Source of the DNA: AG41 sp035943095
GTDB taxonomy: Bacteria; Gemmatimonadota; Gemmatimonadetes; Gemmatimonadales; GWC2-71-9
DNA length: 64,000 nt
Direction: 5' to 3'
Assembly (NCBI GenBank): GCA_035943095.1
Contig: DASZCN010000114.1
Location: forward strand, 1-64,000
The notes below the pieces were generated by a model, which made no database searches, was not told the origin of the DNA, and saw only the letters and a program-made list of their open reading frames with translations. Made by a program: the position numbers and the translations under genes. Positions 54,988 through 62,963 of the stretch are shown here, piece by piece. How positions within the stretch are numbered: the stretch's first letter is position 1; each line of letters opens with the position of its first letter.

Positions 54988-56177
54988 GTCAGAGCTTGCT
55001 CCACCGCGTCGAGGATCTTGTCGGCCACGTCGCGCTTGGAAAGCAGCGGCAGCTCGGTCGGCTCGCCGCTCTTCCCGATGATCGTCACGCGATTCGTGGT
55101 CACTTCGAACCCCGCGCCGGGCTCGAGCGCGTCGTTCAAGATGACGAAATCGAGAGCCTTATCTTGCAGCTTCTTCCGTCCCTTTGCAACGCCGTCGCCT
55201 CCGGTCTCGAGCGCGAACCCCACCAGCACGCACCCCTTGCGCGGCTCGAGCGATCCGAGGATGTCCGGCGTGGCCTCGAGCTCGAGCGTGACACCACCGT
55301 TCGCGCGCGGGCGCTTCGAGGCGGCGGGCTTCGCCGGTCGATAGTCCGCTGGCGCGGCCGCCATGACGAGCAGATCCGCGCGTTTCACGAGCGCCTGCGT
55401 CGCGCGCTGCATGTCGGCCGTCGTCTCGACGCGATGGGCGGTCACACCGAACGGAAGCGGCAGCTCGCCGGGCCCGGCGATCAGCATGACGTCGGCACCG
55501 CGCGCATAGGCAGCCTCCGCGAGCGCGTAGCCCATGCGACCGGTGGAGGGATTCGTCACGACACGTACCGGGTCGAGATGCTCGCGCGTGGGACCCGCCG
55601 TGATGACGACGGTCTTTCCCACCCACGGTGCCCGCTGCATCAGCAGGCGCTCGGCGGCCGCCATGATCGCCTCCGGCTCGCTCATGCGGCCGGGCTGGTC
55701 GCTCGGTCCCTCCGCCAGCGGACCTGTCTCGGGACCAACGAAGTGCCATCCACGCGTGGCGAGTGTCTTCACGTTGGCGCGCGTGGCGGGGTGTGCGTAC
55801 ATCGCGTCGTTCATCGCGGGGGCGACGAGCACCGGTCCCGTGCGCGCGAGCAGCAAGGCGGTGAGGAGATCGTCGGCGAGCCCCATGGCGGCGCGGGCGA
55901 CCAGGTTCGCGGTGGCCGGGGCGACGATCACGAGATCCGGGTGCTTGGCGAGGCCGATGTGCGCGAGCGCCCGATCCCGCTCCCAGAGGGAGGTGAGCAC
56001 CGGGCGCCCGGTGAGCGCCTCGAAGGTGACGGGCCGGACGAACTCCGCGGCGGCCGCCGTGAGCACGACGTCCACCGTCGCCCCGTTCTCGGCCAGCCGC
56101 CGGGCGAGCGTGCAGCTCTTGTAGGACGCGATCCCGCCCGACACGCCGAGGACGACGTGTCGGCCGGCGAACGGCAT
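54984..56177 (-). CDS. coaBC: bifunctional CoaBC (phosphopantothenoylcysteine synthetase/decarboxylase)
   Basis: CoA synthesis, 397 residues. The CoaC half (1-190) has VLGVSGGIASYK, a catalytic His in AHIGLAKH and the PAMN motif. The CoaB half has VITAGPTREHLDPVR, NPSTGRMG and FVILND. Where E. coli has the decarboxylase Cys in the LACG motif, this protein reads LAEG before PGRM, so the usual catalytic Cys is replaced. Overlaps rpoZ by one base. Confidence 0.93.
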   Translation of the reverse strand: MPFAGRHVVLGVSGGIASYKSCTLARRLAENGATVDVVLTAAAAEFVRPVTFEALTGRPVLTSLWERDRALAHIGLAKHPDLVIVAPATANLVARAAMGLADDLLTALLLARTGPVLVAPAMNDAMYAHPATRANVKTLATRGWHFVGPETGPLAEGPSDQPGRMSEPEAIMAAAERLLMQRAPWVGKTVVITAGPTREHLDPVRVVTNPSTGRMGYALAEAAYARGADVMLIAGPGELPLPFGVTAHRVETTADMQRATQALVKRADLLVMAAAPADYRPAKPAASKRPRANGGVTLELEATPDILGSLEPRKGCVLVGFALETGGDGVAKGRKKLQDKALDFVILNDALEPGAGFEVTTNRVTIIGKSGEPTELPLLSKRDVADKILDAVEQALT

Positions 56178-56389
56178 CAGCCTTCCTGGCGCCGCCGCCG
56201 GACCAGCTTGTACGTGAGCCGGCCGCGCACCAGCTCGTCGAACGCGCGTGTGGTGAGCTTCTCCTCGAAGTCCACCGACCGGTCGCGCGGGAATTCGTTC
56301 ACAAAGCGGGCGAACTTCGCGGCGACCAGCACGCCGAGATACTTGTTCTGGGTCTGGTTCGCCACTTCGCTCGGGGTCACGATCCGCAT
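56177..56389 (-). CDS. rpoZ: RNA polymerase omega subunit
   Basis: 70 residues: IVTPSEVANQTQNKYLGVLVAAKFAR followed by a conserved KLTTRAFDELV segment. Slightly short but in the standard gmk-rpoZ-coaBC context. ATG 56389 overlaps the gmk stop (TAATG); the much longer frame upstream is antisense-like shadow of gmk. Confidence 0.88.
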   Translation of the reverse strand: MRIVTPSEVANQTQNKYLGVLVAAKFARFVNEFPRDRSVDFEEKLTTRAFDELVRGRLTYKLVRRRRQEG

Positions 56390-57072
56390 TACCTGCTCCT
56401 TCGCGTTGAGTGCCGCAACTGTTCCGCCTCGCGCTCGAGCTCTTGCACGAAGCTCGTCAGGGTATTCGCCATATCCTCCACCGCAGGCCGCGCTACGTCG
56501 GGTCGCTGGACCAGCTCGATGACCTCGTTCACCGCGGTGTCCAGGTCGTCGTTCACCAGCACCCGATCGTACACCCTTGCCAGCTCCTGCCGGGCCGTGT
56601 CGACTTCTCGCGTCGCGATCTCGATCCTCTTCCGGAGCTGCGCTTCCGACTCCGTCCGGCGGTCGCGCAGCCGCTCGATCAATACCCGAGGCGACGGCGG
56701 AATTACGAACACGATGAGCGATGCCGGACTCGGGTACGCCTGGCGCACCTGCCGCGCCCCCTGCACCTCCACATCGAGCAAGACGTGCTTGCCGCTCTTC
56801 AGCACGCGGTCGACTTCGTCCCGCAACGTACCGTACAGCTTGCCGGCGTACTGAGCCCACTCGAGGAACTCGCCTGCCTGCCGGCGCCGCAGGAACTCTT
56901 CCCGCGTGAGGAAGTGGTACGCTTCCCCGTCCCGCTCTCCGGGTCTCGCCTTGCGCGTCGTCGCCGACACGGAGTACCCGAAGACGTCCGGCAGCCGCGT
57001 CCTGATCTCGCGCGTGATGGTCGTCTTGCCGCCGCCGGACGGAGCGGCGAGCACGACCACCCGCGGCGTCAC
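56389..57072 (-). CDS. gmk: guanylate kinase
   Basis: Phosphorylates GMP. 227 residues. P-loop APSGGGKTTITREI, GMP-binding SATTRKARPGERDG and YAGKLYGT, lid RRTESEAQLRKRI. GTG 57072 overlaps the yicC stop (GTGA). A long Arg-rich frame upstream is a shadow of yicC. The C-terminus has an extra basic helix of about 20 residues. Confidence 0.95.
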   Translation of the reverse strand: MTPRVVVLAAPSGGGKTTITREIRTRLPDVFGYSVSATTRKARPGERDGEAYHFLTREEFLRRRQAGEFLEWAQYAGKLYGTLRDEVDRVLKSGKHVLLDVEVQGARQVRQAYPSPASLIVFVIPPSPRVLIERLRDRRTESEAQLRKRIEIATREVDTARQELARVYDRVLVNDDLDTAVNEVIELVQRPDVARPAVEDMANTLTSFVQELEREAEQLRHSTRRSR

Positions 57073-57950
57073 TCCAGATTCTCGAGCTGCTCCCGAAACT
57101 TCTCGAGCTCGCCTTTCATCGCGATCACGGTCAGCGAAATCACCGCGTCGTTGGCCTTCGAGCCGATCGTGTTCACCTCGCGCAGTAGCTCCTGCCCGAG
57201 GAACCCGAGTTGCTTCCCCACGGCCGCGTCCGTGGCCAGCGCCGCCCGGCATGCCGCCAGGTGCGTCCGGAGCCGCACCAGCTCCTCGGTGATGTCCACG
57301 CGGTCGGCCATCAGCGCCACCTCGACTGCGAGCCGCTGCTCGTCCACCTGTGCACCCCCCGCGAGCTCCGCGACGGCCTTTTTCAGGCGCGCGAGCTCCG
57401 CGACCAGGCGTTCCGGTGCGCGTTGCTCGACCGTTTGAGCGGCGGTCTCGAGCGCGGCCAGCCGCCTCTCGAGGTCGACTGCCAGGACCGCGCCCTCGCG
57501 CGACCGCATGGCCAACAGCGCCTGCGTCGCACGGTCCACGATCGGCTCCAGCTCGCTCCACTGCGCCGCCGCAGCCCCCGTTCCGTCCCGCTGGACGGTG
57601 AGCACATCGGCCTGCCGCGCGACGAACGCGAGGTCCACGTCGCCTTTGAGCTTGAGCCGCTGCTTCAGCTCCTTGGCGGCCGCCAGCACCTGACGCGCCC
57701 GCGCCAGATCCACGGTGACGGTCGCCTCTGACTGCGGCCCCTCCAACCAGCGCGCCGAGACCGTGACGTGGCCTCGCTCGAGCACCTGGCGCAGGCGCTC
57801 GCGCAGCGGACCCTCGATCCCGGTGAGCTCGAACGGCAGCTTGAGCTGCGGGTTGTAGTACCGGTGGTTCACGGTGCGGATCTCGATCGAGAGCCGCCCG
57901 CCGAGGACGTCCCCTTCGGCCGAACCGAAACCCGTCATGCTCCGCGGCAC
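57069..57950 (-). CDS. yicC: YicC family endoribonuclease
   Basis: 293 residues. RSMTGFGSAEG at the N-terminus and the C-terminal DUF1732 block with QELLREVNTIGSKAND. E. coli YicC is an endoribonuclease that affects small-RNA turnover; that activity is inferred here. GTG 57950 matches the usual M-x-x-S-M-T-G-F-G start; ATG 57938 is the alternative. Confidence 0.93.
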   Translation of the reverse strand: MPRSMTGFGSAEGDVLGGRLSIEIRTVNHRYYNPQLKLPFELTGIEGPLRERLRQVLERGHVTVSARWLEGPQSEATVTVDLARARQVLAAAKELKQRLKLKGDVDLAFVARQADVLTVQRDGTGAAAAQWSELEPIVDRATQALLAMRSREGAVLAVDLERRLAALETAAQTVEQRAPERLVAELARLKKAVAELAGGAQVDEQRLAVEVALMADRVDITEELVRLRTHLAACRAALATDAAVGKQLGFLGQELLREVNTIGSKANDAVISLTVIAMKGELEKFREQLENLE

Positions 57951-57958
57951 AGAGTTTA

Positions 57959-57987
57959 AACGTAGCCACGCGAAGCACTTAGGTCAA
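57959..57987 (-). promoter_or_regulatory. candidate yicC promoter
   Basis: TTGACC (57987-57982), 17-bp spacer, TACGTT (57964-57959), the same -10 as the nuo promoter. Only 8 bp separate it from the yicC GTG, and no Shine-Dalgarno is present, implying a leaderless message for the yicC-gmk-rpoZ-coaBC chain. Confidence 0.55.
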
Positions 57988-57997
57988 TTGGCCGGCC

Positions 57998-59776
57998 TCA
58001 GTTCGTGAACAGCCACCGTACCCCGTAGAACTGGAAGCGACGTGGGTAATTGAGGCCGGGCACGTAGCTGCCCTGAAACAGCGAGGCGTTGCGCTGGATC
58101 CAGAAGATGGTGACGCCGGCGATGCGCATCTCTACGTTGATCTCCCCGAAGCTCGCTCCGGGCAACGTGCGTAACGAGCCGGCCTGATCGAACCCCGCGG
58201 TCCCCGCGCTCCACGACTCCATCGCCAGCTCCCCTCTCAGGGCAAAGATGCCGCTCCGGTACACCCGCCAGAACTTCGAGTAAAACGTGATCGAGGTGCG
58301 GGCATGGTAGGGCGGCTCGAAGTCGTTCCCGCCGCGCACCAAGGGGTCGAAATACCACCCGGCAAGCCAGAGGCCCGGCAGCAGCCGGACGGCCCCGTGC
58401 ATGGTGAAATAGCGCGTCTGCTGCGTTGCACTGAGCGAATCGACCGTCGAGAGCCCCGCGGGGCGGCCGATCGGCGCGAACGGATCGCGGCTCGCTCCGC
58501 CGACCTCGAGTGTGATCCAGCTCCGGTCCCAGCGCACGGCTCCCGAGAAGTCGAGCGTTCGCTGGGGAGTGTCGGCGGAGTCGAGCGGCGATTGGAGATC
58601 GCGTGCCCACGCGGCGTCCCCGTGTATCGAGAAACCGGCCGGGAGCGCGAGCCCCGCGGCGAGGTGGGCGCGCTTGCCGGTACGGTCCAGGCTGTAATGC
58701 GCGTAGCGGGCGTCGCCCGAGAACGTGACCCACGGCAACGGGCTCCAGGCACCCGTGCCCTCGAGCTGCCAGGGTCGGGCGTGGTCCTGCGAGCGAAGGG
58801 CGAGGCCGAGGTGCGCGCGCGGCCAGTCGTTCTGTACCTCGAGGAGGCCCTGAGAGAGCGAGTGATCAGCCACGGCGGTGTCCTGGCTCGTGTGAGTCGT
58901 GGCGAACGTCGCTTGTACCCGCAGCCCGAGGCCGTCCGTACGGGCGGCCGCGAACGCGCGATAGATCGCGTCGCGCCGCTCCTGGTGAAAGTCGTCGGTC
59001 AGATCAGTTTGCGGGTCGCGGTGCCAGCTCGAGCTCAGGACCTGATACGACGCGCCGAGGCGCGGGCTCGGGAGGTACTCGGCCTTGAGCCACAGGTCGA
59101 CTGAGTTGAAAGCGCTGCTCGACGTGCCGGCGATGCCGGCGGTATTGTTGTAGTCCGCGACGAGCGACAGCCCCACACCGGAGCGCCAGCGCTTGAGGAA
59201 CGCACCGCGATAGTTGGCCGTGCTCACTTGGCCGGTGGCTACCCCCACGAGCGAGGCGGTCTCGGTCGAACGTTGGCGCAGGGTGACGAGATAGACACGC
59301 AGGGTCCCCGGCAACACCACCACGTCGACGCGCTCGAGCGGCGCGAGCGAGATGCGCGCCGGATCGAGGAACACCGAGTCGCGTCCCACTGGGAGGTACG
59401 GAACGCCGTCCCAGTAAATCTCGAGCCCCGCCGCGCCACGGCCGCCGTAGAACACAGTTTCCGCGGTGCCATAGATCCCACCGCGCGCGACGTACACCCC
59501 GGGGATCCGCGCGAGCAGGTCCGAAAGTGTCTGCACGCTCGAGAAGGCGAACGAATCGGCGGTGAACGTGTAGCGCGCGCCCCGGGGCAGCGGGCCGGCC
59601 GGTGTCTGCGCTGGAAAGATCGGCTGATAGGCAGGCGTCGTGTCGCGGACGGTTGTGTCCCGGTGGGCGGTCGAGTCGCGGCGGGTGGTGTCGGGGTGAG
59701 CCGTGCTGTCGACTTGGGCGGCGGCTCCGGCCGCGGCGAGGTGCAGCGCGGCGGCGCAGACGAGACCGCGGGTCAC
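57998..59776 (-). CDS. outer-membrane protein with TonB-receptor plug domain
   Basis: 592 residues. Signal peptide (1-21, LVCAAALHLAAAGAAAQ), a linker with repeated DTT/DST units (about 22-50), a plug-like domain (LSDLLARIPGVYVARGGIYG, then a VYLVTLR end), and a long barrel with alternating aromatic strands ending in a terminal aromatic-rich strand (YGVRWLFTN). Shorter than most TonB receptors, with few extracellular loops; no clear TonB box. Substrate unknown. GTG 59776 overlaps the pepA stop by 4 bp. Confidence 0.8.
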   Translation of the reverse strand: MTRGLVCAAALHLAAAGAAAQVDSTAHPDTTRRDSTAHRDTTVRDTTPAYQPIFPAQTPAGPLPRGARYTFTADSFAFSSVQTLSDLLARIPGVYVARGGIYGTAETVFYGGRGAAGLEIYWDGVPYLPVGRDSVFLDPARISLAPLERVDVVVLPGTLRVYLVTLRQRSTETASLVGVATGQVSTANYRGAFLKRWRSGVGLSLVADYNNTAGIAGTSSSAFNSVDLWLKAEYLPSPRLGASYQVLSSSWHRDPQTDLTDDFHQERRDAIYRAFAAARTDGLGLRVQATFATTHTSQDTAVADHSLSQGLLEVQNDWPRAHLGLALRSQDHARPWQLEGTGAWSPLPWVTFSGDARYAHYSLDRTGKRAHLAAGLALPAGFSIHGDAAWARDLQSPLDSADTPQRTLDFSGAVRWDRSWITLEVGGASRDPFAPIGRPAGLSTVDSLSATQQTRYFTMHGAVRLLPGLWLAGWYFDPLVRGGNDFEPPYHARTSITFYSKFWRVYRSGIFALRGELAMESWSAGTAGFDQAGSLRTLPGASFGEINVEMRIAGVTIFWIQRNASLFQGSYVPGLNYPRRFQFYGVRWLFTN

Positions 59777-61281
59777 GCCCCCGCGCGCTTGAGGACGAGC
59801 TCGGAGAACAACCGCACGCCTACCCCGGTTGGGCCCTTCATCTGGTGCGGCGCCTCCCCTTCCGTGTATGCCGTGCCGGCGATGTCGAGGTGCACCCAGG
59901 GGTATCCCTCCACGAACTCCCGCAGGAACCAGCCACCGGTGATCGACCCCGCGCCACGCCCACCTGAATTCTTCACGTCCGCCGTGTCCGACTTGAGCAT
60001 GTCGCGATAGTCGTCCCACAACGGCAGCGGCCAGCACCGCTCGCCCGCCCGCTCACCGGCGTCGCGCACTTCCGCCAGCAGGGCTTCGTCGGTCCCCATG
60101 GCGCCGATCGCGTGCTGGCCGAGGGCGACGACCACGGCGCCAGTGAGGGTCGCGATGTCGATCACGGCGGCGGGCTTGTAGCGCCGCAGATACGACAGGG
60201 CGTCGCACAGGATGAGCCGGCCCTCGGCGTCGGTGTTGATGATCTCGATCGTCTTGCCGAGGTGGCTCTTCACGACGTCCCCCGGCTTCACGGCGGTGCC
60301 GGATGGGAGGTTCTCGGTCGACGGGATGATACCCACGACGTTGACCTTCGGCTTCAGACGGCCCAGGACGTCGAACGTCCCGAGCACGGCGGCGGCGCCG
60401 GACATGTCGAACTTCATCTCCTCCATGTTCTGCGCCGGCTTGATCGAGATGCCGCCCGAGTCGAAGGTGACGCCCTTACCGACGAGCACCACCGGTGCCG
60501 CGTCTCCGGCACCACGGTACTCGAGCACGATGAAGCGGGGCTCCTGCGTGCTGCCCTGTGCCACGGCGAGGAGCGCGCCCATCCCTTCGCGTTGCATTTG
60601 CGCTCGGTCGAGGACGGTCAGGGCGAACCCGTACTGGTCGGCGAGCTGCTTGGCGCGGTCGGCGAGGTAGCTCGGCGTGCACACGTTGCCCGGCAGCATC
60701 TGCAGGTAGCGCGTGAGGCGGTGCCCCGCGGCGATCGCATCGCCCACGCGGCGCCCGCTCGCGATCTCCTTTGCGTCCTTCGCGTCGGCGACGATCGTGA
60801 TGCTCTCGACCTCGGGCTTCACCTCGTCCGGGGGCAGGGCGGCCTTCATCTCGGTGAAGGTCCACGCTCCCTGCGCGGCGCCCTCGACCACGACTTGCCC
60901 CAGTTCACGGGCAGACACGCCGTTCCGCGCCTCGGCGGCGACGGCCACCGCGACCTGGCGCACGCCGAGCGCCCGCGCGCGCTTGGCCGCCACGGCGGCC
61001 GCGCGGCGGATCGTGTTGCGTGTGATCTCACCGCCCTTCCCCATGCCGACGAGCAAGAGTCGCTCGGGCTTGGCGCCGCCCGGGTACAAGAGCGCGGTCT
61101 CGTCGCGCTTTCCTTTGAAATCCCCGCTCTTGATCGCCCGCGTCACCACGCCGCCCGCCGCGCGGTCGAGCTCGGCGAGCGACGCCGGGAGCGCGCTTCC
61201 CTGGGCGAGGGCGATGGCGAGGAGGGGGGTCTCGACCTGGGCGAGTGGCGCGCTGACGTCGTTGCTCTTGATCTCAGACAT
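59773..61281 (-). CDS. pepA: leucyl aminopeptidase (M17)
   Basis: Cytoplasmic dizinc aminopeptidase, 502 residues. VGKGVTFDSGGISIKP holds the metal-binding Lys and Asp; NTDAEGRLILCDAL is the family signature. No signal peptide. Overlaps icd by 8 bp and the outer-membrane gene by 4 bp. Confidence 0.96.
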   Translation of the reverse strand: MSEIKSNDVSAPLAQVETPLLAIALAQGSALPASLAELDRAAGGVVTRAIKSGDFKGKRDETALLYPGGAKPERLLLVGMGKGGEITRNTIRRAAAVAAKRARALGVRQVAVAVAAEARNGVSARELGQVVVEGAAQGAWTFTEMKAALPPDEVKPEVESITIVADAKDAKEIASGRRVGDAIAAGHRLTRYLQMLPGNVCTPSYLADRAKQLADQYGFALTVLDRAQMQREGMGALLAVAQGSTQEPRFIVLEYRGAGDAAPVVLVGKGVTFDSGGISIKPAQNMEEMKFDMSGAAAVLGTFDVLGRLKPKVNVVGIIPSTENLPSGTAVKPGDVVKSHLGKTIEIINTDAEGRLILCDALSYLRRYKPAAVIDIATLTGAVVVALGQHAIGAMGTDEALLAEVRDAGERAGERCWPLPLWDDYRDMLKSDTADVKNSGGRGAGSITGGWFLREFVEGYPWVHLDIAGTAYTEGEAPHQMKGPTGVGVRLFSELVLKRAGA

Positions 61282-62470
61282 GCTCGATTATGCACTCGGC
61301 AAAAGCGGAGGTCGAGACCTCCGTGGCGTTGGGCATGAGCCGCGCCAAATCGTACGTCACGCGCCGCGAGCGAATCGCACCCTCGAGCCCGCGCACGATC
61401 GCCGCCGCCACGTCGGTCCAGCCGAGCTCCTCGAACATCATGGCCCCGGACAGGATCACGCTGCCGGGATTCACCTTGTCCTGACCGGCGTACTTGGGCG
61501 CCGTGCCGTGGGTCGCCTCGAACACGGCGAAACCGTCGCCCACATTGCCCCCGGGGGCCAGCCCGAGCCCACCCACCTGCGCCGCGGCCGCGTCCGAGAG
61601 GAGGTCGCCGTTCAGGTTCGGTGCCGCAATCACGGAGTATTCGTCGGGCCGCAGGACGAGTTGGGCGAACATCGCATCCGTGATGCGGTCTTTCATGACG
61701 ACCCGTCCCCCGTCCCCTTTCCCCGCGTCGGCTTCGGGGATCGTCCGCTCACCGAACCGCTCGCGCGCGACCTCGTATCCCCACTCCCGGAAGCCGCCCT
61801 CGGTGAACTTCATGATGTTGCCCTTGTGCACGAGCGTCACGGACCGGCGCCCGGAGCGCAGCGCGTACTCGATTGCCTTCGCCACCAGGCGCTGTGAGCC
61901 GAACCGGGACATCGGCTTGATCCCGAGGGCGCTGCCGGGACGGATGTTCGCCTTGAAGCGCTCCGTCAGGAAGGCGATGAGCGCGTCGGCTTCCGGGCTC
62001 CCGGCCTTGTATTCCACGCCCGAGTAGACGTCCTCGATGTTCTCGCGGAAGATCACCACGTCCAGCTTCTGGGGCTCCCGCATCGGGCTGGGCACGCCCT
62101 CGAAGTAGCGCACCGGGCGGATGCACGCATACAGATCGAGCTGCTGACGCAGGGCCACGTTGAGGGACCGGATGCCGCCCCCGACGGGAGTGGTGAGTGG
62201 GCCCTTGATCGCCACGCGGTGTGTTCGGATCGCGTCAAGCGTGGCCTCCGGCAGCCAGTGTCCCGTCTGCTTGAACGCCTTCTCCCCGGCCAGGATCTCG
62301 AGCCAGTCGATCTGACGTTTGCCGCTGGAGGTGCGCGCCACGGAGGCGTCGAACACGCGGCGCGCCGCGCGCCAAATATCCGGGCCGGTGCCGTCTCCTT
62401 CGATGAAGGGGATGATCGGGCGGTCGGGTACCACCCAGCGGCCGCCATCGTATCGGATGCGCTCAGCCAT
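61274..62470 (-). CDS. icd: isocitrate dehydrogenase (NADP type)
   Basis: TCA-cycle oxidative decarboxylase, 398 residues. PFIEGDGTGPDIWRAA near the N-terminus, phosphorylation-loop serine and substrate arginines in LNVALRQQLDLYACIRPVRY, RENIEDVYSGVEY, and the NADP loop GTAPKYAGQDKVNP. ATG 62470 gives the usual MAERIRYDGG-like start; CAGGAG is about 9 nt upstream. The longer frame is rejected. Confidence 0.95.
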   Translation of the reverse strand: MAERIRYDGGRWVVPDRPIIPFIEGDGTGPDIWRAARRVFDASVARTSSGKRQIDWLEILAGEKAFKQTGHWLPEATLDAIRTHRVAIKGPLTTPVGGGIRSLNVALRQQLDLYACIRPVRYFEGVPSPMREPQKLDVVIFRENIEDVYSGVEYKAGSPEADALIAFLTERFKANIRPGSALGIKPMSRFGSQRLVAKAIEYALRSGRRSVTLVHKGNIMKFTEGGFREWGYEVARERFGERTIPEADAGKGDGGRVVMKDRITDAMFAQLVLRPDEYSVIAAPNLNGDLLSDAAAAQVGGLGLAPGGNVGDGFAVFEATHGTAPKYAGQDKVNPGSVILSGAMMFEELGWTDVAAAIVRGLEGAIRSRRVTYDLARLMPNATEVSTSAFAECIIEHV

Positions 62471-62547
62471 CTCGGAAAGCTCCTGCAGGGAATACGCCGC
62501 ATGCGCCGGCGGTCGTGGAGGGTGCAGTCTACACGGCCCGGCCGGGG

Positions 62548-62577
62548 TTGCGCCAGGCGAAACGACGACCGTACACT
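62548..62577 (+). promoter_or_regulatory. candidate promoter of the Cys/His-rich gene
   Basis: TTGCGC (62548-62553), 18-bp spacer, TACACT (62572-62577). The predicted start is about 2 nt before the ATG at 62586, again leaderless. The 115-bp icd divergent region contains nothing else clear. Confidence 0.35.
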
Positions 62578-62585
62578 TCAGCACG

Positions 62586-62927
62586 ATGCGGAGCATTTTG
62601 AGACTGACGTTCTTCTGCCTCGCTGCCGCCTGTTGGCTCGCGGCCGGTCCAGGTGGTGAGACCACCCGGGCGCTGCTCGCCTGCTCCCACGAGGCGATGC
62701 ATCATGCCGGCGGGGCCCATCATTCGATGCCCACGGACGGCCCGTGTTTCTGCGATCAGATGGGCGGCGGGCTCGACCTCGCCGTCTCGACGGCCGTGCC
62801 GACGCCGCCCACGCCGCAGGTGGCGCTCACCGCCCCGATCGCCCGCGTAGCGGACGCAGCACCTTTCACCCTTCCCCGTTCCCCGGCCTTTTCCCCGGTT
62901 CCACCCCCTCCGAATGTGGTCGGCTGA
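62586..62927 (+). CDS. small exported Cys/His/Met-rich protein, possibly metal-binding
   Basis: 113 residues. Hydrophobic N-terminal signal (about 1-22), then a dense cluster of metal-ligand residues: Cys33, His35, Met38, His39, His40, His45, His46, Met48, Cys54, Cys56, Met59. A Pro/Ala-rich tail follows. The layout recalls CopL or DUF2946-type small copper-related proteins, but I cannot assign a family. It directly precedes a porin gene (36-bp gap), suggesting envelope metal handling; function is inferred. Confidence 0.6.
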   Translation: MRSILRLTFFCLAAACWLAAGPGGETTRALLACSHEAMHHAGGAHHSMPTDGPCFCDQMGGGLDLAVSTAVPTPPTPQVALTAPIARVADAAPFTLPRSPAFSPVPPPPNVVG

Positions 62928-62963
62928 CCTGATCCGGTAGCCACCTACAACTCGGAGGTATGC

